Origin: Chryseobacterium vaccae
GTDB taxonomy: Bacteria; Bacteroidota; Bacteroidia; Flavobacteriales; Weeksellaceae
Assembly (NCBI RefSeq): GCF_009602705.1
Contig: NZ_VSWH01000001.1
Span: forward strand, 1,612,001-1,676,000
DNA length: 64,000 bases
Direction: 5' to 3'
Positions within the stretch are counted from its first letter, which is position 1; the number at the start of each line of letters is the position of its first letter. Below the pieces are notes generated by a model. The model made no database searches. It saw only the letters and a program-made list of their open reading frames with translations, and was not told the origin of the DNA. Shown here one piece after another: positions 46,979 through 56,253 of this stretch. The translations under genes were made by a program, and so were the position numbers.

Positions 46979-48364
46979 CTATTTCCCTATACAAAACTTA
47001 GAAAAAATATTCCCCAGTACCTCATCGTTCGTCACTTCACCAGAGATCTCGCCAAGATATTCCAAAGCGTTTCTCAGCTCATAGGCTAGCAGCTCTGTAG
47101 AGATCTGGAAAGAAATAGCTTCTTTTACTTTATGTACGGCATCCATTGACTTCTGTAAAGCTTCAAAATGACGTTGATTGGTGATTACCACATTATTTTC
47201 CTGGGTTTTTAAATGTTCTACATAAGATGACAATTCATTTTTAAGATCCTGGATATTCTGATTTTCCACTGCTGAAATTCTGATAAAATCAAACTCTTGG
47301 GAGATTTCATCTCTGAAAATATTTTCTACCGATTCATACTTCGGAGGCAGTACCTCATCAATTTTGGTAGCACAGATAATCAGCTTCAGATCCTCTCTCA
47401 ACAATGACCGGATCATTTCAATATCTTCCGAATAGTCCTCAGTGGCAGCATCGGCAAGGTATACCAGAATATTGGCATTTTCAACCTTTTCTTTGGCTTT
47501 TTTTACTCCAATGGCTTCAATTTCGTCCATAGTCTCGCGAAGTCCGGCTGTATCAATCAATCGGAAGGCATGACCTTTAATATGAAGAACTTCTTCAATG
47601 GTATCTCTTGTCGTTCCGGCAATATTGCTTACAATGGCTCTTTCCTCTTTCAAAAGAGCATTCAACAAAGTAGATTTTCCGGCATTGGGTTTTCCTATGA
47701 TGGCAACGGCTGTTCCGTTTTTGATGGCATTTCCGTACTGGAAACTTTCAATAAGAGAACTTAATTTCACCTCAATTTTATCCAACAATCCGCTAAGGGC
47801 TGTTCTGTCTGCAAATTCCACATCTTCCTCGGCAAAATCCAGTTCCAGCTCGATCAGAGAAACAAAATTCAAAAGGTCTGTTCTTAATAACGATATTTCA
47901 TTGGTAATTCCGCCTTTCAGCTGGTTGATAGCTACTTTTCGGGAGGCTTCATTTTCAGAGGCAATTACATCGGCAATCGCTTCTGCCTGTGAAAGGTCTA
48001 TTCTTCCATTGATAAAGGCACGAAGGGTAAATTCCCCTGCCTTAGCCATTCTTGCCCCGTTTTTTATAAGGGTTTCCAGAATACGTTTCCCGATGTGCGG
48101 AGAGCCGTGAAAAGCAATTTCCACAGAATTTTCTGTTGTAAAGCTTTTCGGAGCCAGGAAAATAGACAGCATAACCTCATCAATAGCCTCTTCACCATCC
48201 ATAAAATATCCGTAATGAATGGTATGGGATTTCTGTTTTTCCAGTTTCTTACCTGGAAAACTTTTCTGAACAACCGGTAAAGCATCGTTCCCGGAAACTC
48301 TGATAATCCCTAAAGCCCCTACTCCATTGGCTGTAGCCAGTGCGCAAATCGTATCGTTATTCAT
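46979..48364 (-). CDS. mnmE: tRNA uridine-5-carboxymethylaminomethyl(34) synthesis GTPase
   Basis: 461 residues. With MnmG it builds the cmnm5 modification on U34 of certain tRNAs. The N-terminus MNNDTICALATANGVGALGI binds formyl-tetrahydrofolate; the helical domain is split by a Ras-like G domain (P-loop GKPNAGKST, switch DTAGLRE, base-recognition CATKIDE). The C-terminus ends FCIGK, with the catalytic cysteine. Full length compared with the family. A -7 promoter box lies only 5 bases before the start codon. Confidence 0.98.
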   Translation of the reverse strand: MNNDTICALATANGVGALGIIRVSGNDALPVVQKSFPGKKLEKQKSHTIHYGYFMDGEEAIDEVMLSIFLAPKSFTTENSVEIAFHGSPHIGKRILETLIKNGARMAKAGEFTLRAFINGRIDLSQAEAIADVIASENEASRKVAINQLKGGITNEISLLRTDLLNFVSLIELELDFAEEDVEFADRTALSGLLDKIEVKLSSLIESFQYGNAIKNGTAVAIIGKPNAGKSTLLNALLKEERAIVSNIAGTTRDTIEEVLHIKGHAFRLIDTAGLRETMDEIEAIGVKKAKEKVENANILVYLADAATEDYSEDIEMIRSLLREDLKLIICATKIDEVLPPKYESVENIFRDEISQEFDFIRISAVENQNIQDLKNELSSYVEHLKTQENNVVITNQRHFEALQKSMDAVHKVKEAISFQISTELLAYELRNALEYLGEISGEVTNDEVLGNIFSKFCIGK

Positions 48365-48368
48365 GGTG

Positions 48369-48376
48369 CAAATTTA
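48369..48376 (-). promoter_or_regulatory. -7 promoter box (TAAATTTG) of mnmE
   Basis: TAAATTTG followed by CACC and then the ATG. The box is so near the start codon that the transcript would be leaderless or nearly so, unless a downstream start is used. Confidence 0.55.
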
Positions 48377-48642
48377 CGTTTTTTCGGAATAATTTCTATT
48401 GAAGCAGCTTATCTGAATTGTCTATTGGCCTGATTGGTGTTTTTAAAGCTAATTTTTTTGGTGAGAATAATTAAAATATTACAACACAATTCTATGTTGA
48501 TTAATGCAAAAGAAACAAGTTTTTTATCATTATAATGTTTTTAAGATACCTGAAAATATAACAGAATATAATATGTGCCGACATTCATATAGATTTTAAA
48601 TGCAAGTAACTTTTGCCATGAATAATATCTGAATCAAAACAA

Positions 48643-49221
48643 TTATTTCAAAGCTCTACCAAGCTTATCTACTTTTTTAATCCATTTATTCCGCTGTCCT
48701 TCTGTAGAGTTTCTTATAATTCCGATATAGGTAACCTTTATCGGTTTGATGCCGCAGAATTCCAGTGTTGATTTTTTCAGCTGGTTAATACTTGGCCGGC
48801 CATAAAAAAGACGGTAGTACCAACCAGGCTGATCCAGCGTGGTAATGATATGGGCTGTTTTACCTGTCAACAATTTGTCCCACCAGACCGAATTATCTCT
48901 GTATTTATAAGCTAATCCAGGCAGAAAAATCCGGTCGATAAATCCTTTCATCAATGCAGGCATACCGCCCCACCAGACGGGATGGACCCAAACCAGATGA
49001 TCCGCCCATTGAATAATTTCCCAGGCTTTACGAAGATCCGGTTCCAGCTCCATTCTTTTCTGATATCCAAAATGCAGAACAGGATCAAAGTTCAAAGTTG
49101 CTATTGTAATTTCTTTCACCTCAGCTCCGGACTGTTTTGCCCCTTCTCTATAAGCTTTCGCAATCCCGAAATTGAAAGAATCTTTATTGGGATGTCCGTT
49201 AATAATGGCTATTTTTTTCAT
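48643..49221 (-). CDS. NAD(P)H-dependent flavodoxin-fold oxidoreductase
   Basis: 192 residues of the NQO1/modulator-of-drug-activity (Kef-associated) quinone reductase family: IINGHPNKDSFNFGIAKAYR at the N-terminus binds FMN/FAD phosphate, and ADHLVWVHPVWWGGMPALMK with KGFIDRIFLPG is the family signature. Likely a two-electron quinone or electrophile reductase. Last gene of an apparent three-gene operon with the saccharopine-dehydrogenase-like gene (5 bases upstream) and a Crp/Fnr regulator. Confidence 0.9.
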   Translation of the reverse strand: MKKIAIINGHPNKDSFNFGIAKAYREGAKQSGAEVKEITIATLNFDPVLHFGYQKRMELEPDLRKAWEIIQWADHLVWVHPVWWGGMPALMKGFIDRIFLPGLAYKYRDNSVWWDKLLTGKTAHIITTLDQPGWYYRLFYGRPSINQLKKSTLEFCGIKPIKVTYIGIIRNSTEGQRNKWIKKVDKLGRALK

Positions 49222-49226
49222 AAATA

Positions 49227-50240
49227 TTAGTTTATACTGATCGTTTCGTAGGCTTTAAGCCTTTTAAGCAGGATCTCCGGCTGATGAAGCTGATGACTGA
49301 AATAAATACGGTTTTCATGAGTGTTCATAAGCAATTCCTCCATATGAAGCACAGCAGAAAATGCTGTTAATTCAGCCTGTCCTTTAAGACTTTGCAGACT
49401 TAATTTTTTATGCCCATCCTTTGTTTTCACCTCGATTTCAAATATACTCTGATCTCCGTTCCCACTCGATCCGAAAATCATTTTTCTTTCCTTTAACGAA
49501 AGGATATTAAAAAGCCTTATTTTTTGAAATGCCCCCAAAAGCCATGTGATCAGCTTTGAATTGTAGGTCATCTTAACGCTTACATTGGGTATTTTTTCAA
49601 TCTGATTTAAAATATACAGATCCGGTACATCGAAATTATAAGCCTGTCTTTTTCCAATTCCAAAAGAAAAATTAAAATCTTCAGCATCCAGGAAATGTTT
49701 TATGGAAACAGGGCTGTTATTTTCATACCGGACAAAAGGCTTAGCTACATTTTCTGCCATAAAATGTGCTGAACTTTCTCCGGCAAGATCCTTCACAGAA
49801 TAGTATACAAATAGCTTTACTTCCAGTATATCTTTCTCATCCGAAAGTGTTTTCACCAACCCGTTTACAATACCGCCCATCCAGCCGGAACTGAATACAA
49901 TCCTACTGCGGACAGTGTTGCTTTTAGCGATATCATATGCTTTTATAAGATCGGGAGTAGGTTTGGTGATGTCTAAATAATCAATCCCGTTGGCTATAGC
50001 AAACTTAAGAATATGATCAGATTGGTCATTCACCGAAAGAATGATCAGATTAATACGATGATCTGTAATTTTTTTTAAAGTTCCGGGATCAGTAACATCA
50101 ATTTTCAGGTCATTTTCTGTTTTACCTCCTTTCCTTCCACCAATGAAAATATTAACATCCGGATTTCTTTCTTTCAGAATCCGAATCATTGTTTTACCTA
50201 CAAGACCATTACCTCCAACGATCAGAATATTGTGCTCCAT
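49227..50240 (-). CDS. Saccharopine dehydrogenase-like NAD(P)-binding protein
   Basis: 337 residues with an N-terminal Rossmann fold (ILIVGGNGLVGKTMIRIL; INLIILSVNDQSDHILKFAI; GIDYLDITKP) as in saccharopine dehydrogenase-like oxidoreductases, followed by a domain of unknown specificity. It is unlikely to be a lysine-pathway enzyme, since the catalytic domain is not conserved. Operon position between a Crp/Fnr regulator and a quinone reductase suggests a redox or detoxification role. Confidence 0.75.
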   Translation of the reverse strand: MEHNILIVGGNGLVGKTMIRILKERNPDVNIFIGGRKGGKTENDLKIDVTDPGTLKKITDHRINLIILSVNDQSDHILKFAIANGIDYLDITKPTPDLIKAYDIAKSNTVRSRIVFSSGWMGGIVNGLVKTLSDEKDILEVKLFVYYSVKDLAGESSAHFMAENVAKPFVRYENNSPVSIKHFLDAEDFNFSFGIGKRQAYNFDVPDLYILNQIEKIPNVSVKMTYNSKLITWLLGAFQKIRLFNILSLKERKMIFGSSGNGDQSIFEIEVKTKDGHKKLSLQSLKGQAELTAFSAVLHMEELLMNTHENRIYFSHQLHQPEILLKRLKAYETISIN

Positions 50241-50341
50241 AATTATTTTTTTACAAAATTATAGAGCTCCCTCTCCCAAATACAGGACAAATGTCTAAAA
50301 ACGAAATCCTGTATCTGTTATATTATATGAGTAAGTAATAA

Positions 50342-50902
50342 TTATATTTCTTTTCTGATACGGCTGAGATGTCTTTGAGTAATTCCAAGATAAGAAGCCA
50401 GATATTGTAACGGGATTTTCTGTATATAGTCCGGCTGGTTACCGAGAAGAGTTTCATACCGTTGTGCTGCATTGTCCCTTTGCAGTTGGAAAAACCGGTT
50501 TTCAAGTTCAAGATATTCTTCTTCAGCGATCATTTTTAAAAATCTGGTCCAGTTGAGATCATCCCGGACGAGTTGATCCACGGCATCTTTTTTTAAAATC
50601 ATCAGATCCCCATCGGTAATGGCCTGCATGTTTTCCCGGCTGGGACATCCTGAAATAAAAGACGAATACCCAGCCATCATCTGATTGGGAAACCTGAAAC
50701 AATAGGTCATATCTTTCCCTTGATCTGAAATATAAAAAGACCGGAAAATTCCGGAAATTATAAATGCGATCTCTTTGCACTTTTGGCCTTCCTGTACAAA
50801 AAAATCATTCTTATATACTTTTCTTGATTCAAAAAGCTGTAAAAAATCCCCGATCTCTTTTTCTGAAAATATCTTAAAGCTCCGGAAGTAATCTTCTATC
50901 AT
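50342..50902 (-). CDS. Crp/Fnr family transcriptional regulator
   Basis: 186 residues; cNMP-binding-like barrel (YKNDFFVQEGQKCKEIAFII, GIFRSFYISDQGKDMTYCFR) and a C-terminal HTH (IPLQYLASYLGITQRHLSRI). No Fnr-type cysteine cluster. It reads on the same strand into the saccharopine-dehydrogenase-like and quinone reductase genes with a 101-base gap, so it probably controls them. Paralogous to the regulator at 43985. Confidence 0.9.
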   Translation of the reverse strand: MIEDYFRSFKIFSEKEIGDFLQLFESRKVYKNDFFVQEGQKCKEIAFIISGIFRSFYISDQGKDMTYCFRFPNQMMAGYSSFISGCPSRENMQAITDGDLMILKKDAVDQLVRDDLNWTRFLKMIAEEEYLELENRFFQLQRDNAAQRYETLLGNQPDYIQKIPLQYLASYLGITQRHLSRIRKEI

Positions 50903-51037
50903 ATCTTTTTAATTGCGGTTAAGGAATATGAAACTCCCTGTAAACTTCTGCTAAATTAAACAAATCTCTTGATTTTACTTTACACTCTTATATAATTACT
51001 TTTTACTTTGAAGCTTCAGAAATGAGGATCAATATAG

Positions 51038-51066
51038 AAAAAAGCCATTTCAGGACGAAACGGCTT
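51038..51066 (-). terminator. Rho-independent terminator (minus strand)
   Basis: On the minus strand AAGCCGTTTC and GAAATGGCTT form a stem with one mismatch around GTCCT, followed by TTTT. A second terminator for the aminopeptidase transcript, or one that isolates the downstream regulator. Confidence 0.65.
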
Positions 51067-51210
51067 ACTGCTTTGAATTTACTAAAGTTATATATGAAGA
51101 TATGAAATGATTGATGTCTCTTTTACTGAAGCAAAGATAGATACCTCAGGACAGATCTGCCTCAGGAAAATCCCTAAAATTATCTCCGTAAAAATACGGT
51201 TGTACAATAT

Positions 51211-51245
51211 AAAAAAGCCCTGCAGAAAAGCTGCAGGACTTTGGT
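51211..51245 (-). terminator. Rho-independent terminator of the aminopeptidase P gene
   Basis: On the minus strand AAAGTCCTGCAG pairs with CTGCAGGGCTTT across TTTT and is followed by further T residues. It lies about 100 bases after the aminopeptidase stop. Confidence 0.8.
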
Positions 51246-51346
51246 TGTTTTATCTAACAATTATAATGTTCTGGGTTTGAGTTCTGGGTTTAAAGTTTCA
51301 GGTTCAATGTTCTATATTCACTATTCACACTCCCCCTTTCTCAATT

Positions 51347-53116
51347 TTAAAGTGGGCTAACCAGAGCCAGGAACCATTCCTTTACCTCTCCTTCAAGATA
51401 AGGGCCGATTTTTTCTTCACAGGTTCTGTGATAATCATTCAGCCATGCAATCTCTTTTTCAGAAAGGATTTCTTTTACAATGGTATCTTTAAAGAATGGG
51501 CAGAACGTCAAGGTTTCAAACTCATAAAAAGTTCCGTGAATCGTTTTTTCTGCTTCTTTTACCGCAATAAGGTTTTCATGACGGATTCCATAATCTCCTT
51601 CCAGATAATATCCCGGCTCGTTTGAGCATACCATTCCCGGCAGAAGATCTTGGGGATTCAGATCTTTTCTGATATTCTGAGGACCTTCATGTACGTTCAT
51701 AAAGCTTCCTACTCCATGACCTGTTCCGTGGTTAAAATCTTTACCTTCCATCCACAGCGGAAGTCTTGCAACGGCATCAAGGTGAACTCCTTTTGTTCCT
51801 TTCGGGAATTTCACCATGGACAGGCGGATCATACCCTGAAGTACCAGAGTAGAGTTTCTTTTAAATTCTTCAGAAACCGCTCCCAAAGCCAATGTTCTGG
51901 TAATATCGGTAGTTCCTTCAAGATATTGACCTCCTGAATCTACCAGTATGCTCGCATCATTCGTCACTTCTTTGCTTCCTTCACTTTTTGCAGAATAGTG
52001 CATAATAGCACCATTATCTTTATATCCTATGATGCTTCCGAAGCTTTCGCCCACAAAGTTTTCACCTTCTGCACGGAACCCTCTCAACTTTTTACCGATT
52101 GAATATTCGTTCATAGTTTCTTTTCCCGCATTATGGGTCAGCCAGTAAAGAAACTTTACCATAGCCACACCATCTCTCACCATTACTTTTCTGAAACCTT
52201 CCAGTTCAGCTTCGTTCTTCTGGGCCTTCATCAGGTTACCCGGAACCGGAGCTTTAATAAACTGATTGTCTGCTTTTAATGTTTCAAAGATCTGCTGATT
52301 GCTGTTAGGCGATACCAACACGGTTTCATTTTTAAAAGCTTTCAAATAGTTGTAAAATTCTTCGTAAGGCATCATTTTTACGAATGAATCATCCATTTGT
52401 TTTCTGGTCTCTACTTCCAGTTTTTCAAGATCTGTAAACAGAACCGCATCGTTCTTTGTAATCACAATATAACCTAAGAATACGGGATTACTTTCCACAT
52501 CGCTTCCTCTTAAATTCAGTGTCCAGGCAACATCATCAAGGCTTGAAATTACATGAACCGTAGCATCCTGCTCTTCCATTTTCTGGCGGATGGCCCCAAG
52601 CTTATCGGTAACAGATTTTCCAGCTCTTTCTAACGGATGTACGAAAATAGGATTCTTCGAAGGGGTGCCTCTGTCTTTCCAGATTTCCTTTAAAAGAGGA
52701 AGGTCTTCCAGAATCAGATTTTTGGATTGTAATTTTTGTGAAAGCAGCTGCCAATTGGCATGTGAAGCTGCCTTAGCATTTAAAGCGACTTTACCACCAG
52801 CTGGAATTTCAGAAATAATCCAGTCGATATAATTAGGGGTTCCTTCCATTCCATCCTTGAAAAGATCAATTCCGGAACCATCCAGTTCAATGGCAGCCTG
52901 GGTAAAATACCTTCCGTCTGTCCAGAGACCTGCTTTATCTTTTGTTACTACCACAAAACCGGCAGAACCTAAAAACCCTGACAGCCATGCTCTTTCCTGC
53001 CATTCTTCAGGCAGATATTCGCTCATATGAGGATCTGCAGAATATACTATAAATGCATCAACATTATTTTTCTGCATTTCCTGACGAAGTGCAGCAACTT
53101 TTTCCTTTGAAGTCAT
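51347..53116 (-). CDS. Aminopeptidase P family protein (Xaa-Pro aminopeptidase)
   Basis: 589 residues, M24B metallopeptidase of the long, three-domain (eukaryotic APP1-like) type. Two creatinase-like N-terminal domains precede a pita-bread catalytic domain whose dinuclear metal ligands are visible: Asp in VDSGGQY, Asp in GTTDITRT, His in GTGHGVGSFMNVHEGP, Glu in CSNEPGYY and Glu in GIRHENL. Removes N-terminal residues that precede proline. No signal peptide, so cytoplasmic. Confidence 0.95.
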   Translation of the reverse strand: MTSKEKVAALRQEMQKNNVDAFIVYSADPHMSEYLPEEWQERAWLSGFLGSAGFVVVTKDKAGLWTDGRYFTQAAIELDGSGIDLFKDGMEGTPNYIDWIISEIPAGGKVALNAKAASHANWQLLSQKLQSKNLILEDLPLLKEIWKDRGTPSKNPIFVHPLERAGKSVTDKLGAIRQKMEEQDATVHVISSLDDVAWTLNLRGSDVESNPVFLGYIVITKNDAVLFTDLEKLEVETRKQMDDSFVKMMPYEEFYNYLKAFKNETVLVSPNSNQQIFETLKADNQFIKAPVPGNLMKAQKNEAELEGFRKVMVRDGVAMVKFLYWLTHNAGKETMNEYSIGKKLRGFRAEGENFVGESFGSIIGYKDNGAIMHYSAKSEGSKEVTNDASILVDSGGQYLEGTTDITRTLALGAVSEEFKRNSTLVLQGMIRLSMVKFPKGTKGVHLDAVARLPLWMEGKDFNHGTGHGVGSFMNVHEGPQNIRKDLNPQDLLPGMVCSNEPGYYLEGDYGIRHENLIAVKEAEKTIHGTFYEFETLTFCPFFKDTIVKEILSEKEIAWLNDYHRTCEEKIGPYLEGEVKEWFLALVSPL

Positions 53117-53455
53117 TCTTTTCTTTTTTAAACACCGAAAGTTACGAAAAATTTAAGCTCTAAAAATGTAAACTTTGTGAACTTTTGGGGATAAAACTAA
53201 AATCTGTTGTGCCTGTTGTAGTTAAAAAAATTTCCCACGCATTGTGCAGATGACACAGATCTTTGCGCAGATATTTTCTTTCTGATCTGCAGATGAGGGC
53301 GGCAATATAAACCTTATAGGTTTTGGAAACCTGTAAGGTTTGAATAAGATATTGAGTAAACATATTTTGAAATATTGTAAATTTTAAGATACTACAAAAT
53401 CGAATTTAATATTAATAATGTAAAATTTTGGAAAGATTATTGCTACATCTATAAT
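53117..53455. other. Intergenic region with palindromic repeat
   Basis: Divergent promoter region of the aminopeptidase and DUF6526 genes. The stretch 53205-53350 has the texture of a dispersed intergenic repeat and contains the AAACCTTATAGGTTT palindrome listed separately. Confidence 0.5.
53309..53341. repeat. Palindromic repeat AAACCTTATAGGTTT-type, copy 1
   Basis: AAACCTTATAGGTTT followed by a loop and AAACCTGTAAGGTTT; the same palindrome occurs at 60579-60612. Hairpin-forming and non-coding, like a REP element. Confidence 0.7.
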
Positions 53456-53893
53456 ATGAAAATACAGAATTATAACAATCACAGGAAATTTTATCCGCCG
53501 CATCACTTCATATATCTTCCTTTGCTTATCCTTCTTGAAGTCTTTGGAATGTATAAAATATGGGATGATCCCGAAAATAAACTCATCTGGATTTTGTTTT
53601 CTATTGTTGTATTTCTGCTTTTCTATCTGGCTTTCATGACCAGACAACATTACGCTTTGGGGCTTCAAAACCGTATGGTAAGGCTTGAGTTTAAACAGCG
53701 ATATTTTGAGATTTTCGGTGAAAGATCTGATGAAACAGCTGAAAAATTAAGATTTGACCAGATTGCCGCCCTGAGATTTGCTTATGATGATGAATTTAAA
53801 GAGCTTCTGAACCGGGCTATTCACGAAAACATTTCCGGGGATGAGATTAAAAGATCCATTAAGCGATGGAAACCTGATCTCTATAGAATTTAA
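53456..53893 (+). CDS. DUF6526 membrane protein
   Basis: 145 residues with two adjacent transmembrane helices near residues 18-36 and 43-62 (IYLPLLILLEVFGMYKIW; WILFSIVVFLLFYLAFM), then a soluble charged C-terminus (RLEFKQRYFEIFGERSDETA, RSIKRWKPDLYRI). The N-terminus with NHRKFYPPHHFIYLPLL fits DUF6526, found mainly in Bacteroidota. Function unknown. First of three plus-strand genes ending in topoisomerase IB. Confidence 0.75.
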   Translation: MKIQNYNNHRKFYPPHHFIYLPLLILLEVFGMYKIWDDPENKLIWILFSIVVFLLFYLAFMTRQHYALGLQNRMVRLEFKQRYFEIFGERSDETAEKLRFDQIAALRFAYDDEFKELLNRAIHENISGDEIKRSIKRWKPDLYRI

Positions 53894-53914
53894 CACATCC
53901 AAAATATATACATC

Positions 53915-54082
53915 ATGAAAAAGTTGAGCTTATACAGTATGACGATACTCAGCTTGTTGACACTAACGAGCTGTGAAGCAGTAGAAACAATTTTTAAGGC
54001 TGGAATGTGGTGGGGAATTATCCTAGTCTGCGCCATTGTAGTTATTCTTTTACTGATCTTTTCGAGGGGTAAAAACTCTTAA
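53915..54082 (+). CDS. Small putative lipoprotein, 55 residues
   Basis: Reads MKKLSLYSMTILSLLTLTSC (lipobox with Cys20), then a short linker and a second hydrophobic helix (WWGIILVCAIVVILLLIF) ending SRGKNS. It lies 21 bases after the DUF6526 stop and 9 bases before the topoisomerase start, so it is probably translated in the same operon. Possible membrane peptide of unknown function; similar small proteins in Bacteroidota are annotated as phosphatidate cytidylyltransferase-like or hypothetical. Confidence 0.7.
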   Translation: MKKLSLYSMTILSLLTLTSCEAVETIFKAGMWWGIILVCAIVVILLLIFSRGKNS

Positions 54083-54091
54083 CCATTTTTT

Positions 54092-55198
54092 ATGGAGAAG
54101 AATGCAGACACAGAGATTATTTCTCATCTTAGACCTTCAAAAATTGTAAAAATCATGAATGATCCGGAAGCTTCTGCAAAGGCGGTACATCTTGTATATA
54201 CCACCGATGCAGAAACCGCCGGAATTATCCGTAAGAAAACCGGAAAAAAATATTCTTACTTCAAAGACGGTGAGAAGATCAAAGATAAGACCGAGATCAA
54301 CAGAATCAATAAGCTGGTGATTCCTCCCGCCTGGGAAAATGTATGGATATGTGCCCTGGAAAATGGTCATCTTCAGGCCACAGGTTTCGATATAAAAAAA
54401 AGGAAACAGTACCGCTATCATCCACTTTGGAGTGCTTTGAGAAATCACACCAAATTTTATAGAATGCTTCAGTTCGGATATGCGCTTCCGGATATAAGGC
54501 TTCAGGTAGAGCAGGATCTCGCTCTGAGAAATTTTGAAAAGAGAAAAATACTGGCTCTGATCGTCAGTCTGATGCAGCGTACCAATATCAGGATCGGCAA
54601 TAATGCCTACGAAAAGCTGTATGGTTCTTTCGGCTTAACGACATTAAAAGGCAGACATGTGAAGATCAACGGTCAAAAAATTACGTTTGAATTCAAAGGA
54701 AAAAAGGGAATCATGCACCATGTGGACCTCAAAAGCAGAAGACTTGCAAGGCTTGTTCAGAAGTGCAAGGATATTCCAGGAAAGGAGCTTTTTCAGTATA
54801 TCGATGAAGAGGGAAACCGTCATTCCATAGACTCAGGAATGGTGAATGATTACATTAAAGAAATAAGCGGTGAAGATTTTACGGCCAAAGATTTCAGAAC
54901 ATGGTCCGGAACAGTGAGTGCTCTCATTGCATTTAAAGAGATAGGCTATGCAGAAAATGATTCCCAGTATAAAAAGAAAGTGAAAGAAGCTCTGGAAATT
55001 GTTGCAGGACACTTGGGAAACACCAGCACCGTATGCAAAAAATACTACGTTCACCCGCTGGTTATCAATCTTTATGAAAACAATACCCTAAAAAAATATC
55101 TCGACGAGCTTGAAGAAATTGAAGTAAATGACGGGAAAGCAGACCTGACACAGGAAGAAAAACTTGTGCTGAAAATTTTAGAAAACGAGAAAATGTGA
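54092..55198 (+). CDS. DNA topoisomerase IB (eukaryotic/poxvirus type)
   Basis: 368 residues; relaxes supercoils through a 3'-phosphotyrosine. The N-terminal domain contains IPPAWENVWICALENGHLQATGFD with KRKQYRYHP (split here). The catalytic domain shows the Arg in MQRTNIRIGN, the Lys in TTLKGRHVKI, the Arg in FRTWSGTVSAL, the His in GHLGNT and a Tyr at 318 or 319 in VCKKYYVHP, matching the R-K-R-H-Y pentad. Full length for the bacterial family. Third gene of the small plus-strand operon. Confidence 0.95.
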   Translation: MEKNADTEIISHLRPSKIVKIMNDPEASAKAVHLVYTTDAETAGIIRKKTGKKYSYFKDGEKIKDKTEINRINKLVIPPAWENVWICALENGHLQATGFDIKKRKQYRYHPLWSALRNHTKFYRMLQFGYALPDIRLQVEQDLALRNFEKRKILALIVSLMQRTNIRIGNNAYEKLYGSFGLTTLKGRHVKINGQKITFEFKGKKGIMHHVDLKSRRLARLVQKCKDIPGKELFQYIDEEGNRHSIDSGMVNDYIKEISGEDFTAKDFRTWSGTVSALIAFKEIGYAENDSQYKKKVKEALEIVAGHLGNTSTVCKKYYVHPLVINLYENNTLKKYLDELEEIEVNDGKADLTQEEKLVLKILENEKM

Positions 55199-55310
55199 TA
55201 AAGATGAATGAATTGTGAATGGGCAATTTGTTTTGCAGTGAATTTCCTTACGGCACTTTTTTATAATTCACCATTAACTTGCCCAGCAAAATTCACTATT
55301 GATATTTACA

Positions 55311-56198
55311 TCAAACCGGAATCCTGTTCTTCAAAAACTGTGTTCTGTACTCTTTAGGGGTAATTCCTGCAATTTTTTTGAAAAGCTGGGTAAAATGTGA
55401 AGCTGTATGAAAGTTCAGTTCATAAGCGATTTCAGCAATATCTTTACTGGAATGAAGGAGAGCCTTGCTATAATTGATGTCTATTTCATTGATCCATTGT
55501 TTCGGAGATTTCTGGGTAACGTTTTTCACACATTTATTGAGATAACTTTCTGTCACAGAAAGCTTATCAGCATAAAAGGCTACTCTTTTTTCTATCACAT
55601 GGTATTTAAAAAGAAGGTCACGGAACTGAAGAGACAGTTCCATCGGGCGGGTGGCTGATTTATGATGCGAATCGGAATCTGTACTGAGCATTTTCACCAG
55701 AATAAGATGCAGCATGGTAACGACCACTTCGTTGATATTGAGGCTATTCAGCCATAATTCCTGTTCCATGATCGGAAGCAGCTGGGTAATCGTTCCATAA
55801 GTGAGGCTGTCCAGGTTCAGGAAAGGTGTCATAAAGAAGATGCTGCTTTTGTGTTTCGGAAGCTCCTGTTCAGACAGAATATTATTTTCATATGCCAGAA
55901 AGAACCCTTCAATATCATCGGAAAGTTCCACGGTAGCTGTTATGGTTCCCTGTTTGATAAAAATAACACCACCTTTTTCAGCATGATATTCTTTATTTTC
56001 AAGATATTGTCTGATGTGTCCTTTAGTTACAAAAATAATGAAGTTAAAGGTCGTACGGTAAGGGATTACCGGCATCAGGATTCCTTTAAGGTAATTTTCT
56101 ATCCGGTAAAGCTGTATATCCGCATTATTAGCTAGTATTTTCTCCGTGATATTCGGGAGGAAAAGTTTTTTATACTGAAAATTGGATAATACTTCCAT
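55311..56198 (-). CDS. AraC family transcriptional regulator
   Basis: 295 residues: an N-terminal cupin-like ligand-binding part and a C-terminal double HTH (LSVTESYLNKCVKNVTQKSP, DIAEIAYELNFHTASHFTQL, FKKIAGITPKEYR). Effector unknown. It lies just downstream of the TonB-dependent receptor on the same strand, separated by a hairpin, so it may control the urease/uptake cluster, but position alone suggests this. Confidence 0.9.
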   Translation of the reverse strand: MEVLSNFQYKKLFLPNITEKILANNADIQLYRIENYLKGILMPVIPYRTTFNFIIFVTKGHIRQYLENKEYHAEKGGVIFIKQGTITATVELSDDIEGFFLAYENNILSEQELPKHKSSIFFMTPFLNLDSLTYGTITQLLPIMEQELWLNSLNINEVVVTMLHLILVKMLSTDSDSHHKSATRPMELSLQFRDLLFKYHVIEKRVAFYADKLSVTESYLNKCVKNVTQKSPKQWINEIDINYSKALLHSSKDIAEIAYELNFHTASHFTQLFKKIAGITPKEYRTQFLKNRIPV

Positions 56199-56253
56199 AT
56201 CCGTTTAATGATTATTTAAAGTTAATAAAATTTATTCAGGAAAAAGGAGATAA

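Larger units (their letters stand above)
50903..51346. other. Gene-free region with two terminators
   Basis: Holds the terminator hairpins at 51038 and 51211 and, at 51260-51300, short direct repeats of GTTCTGGGTTTGA type. No coding capacity seen. The promoter of the Crp/Fnr operon should lie in 50903-51030, but no clear box was found. Confidence 0.5.

Noticed and set aside
49227..50240. Lysine-pathway saccharopine dehydrogenase
   Set aside because: Only the Rossmann domain resembles the family; no other lysine genes are nearby and the context is redox-related.
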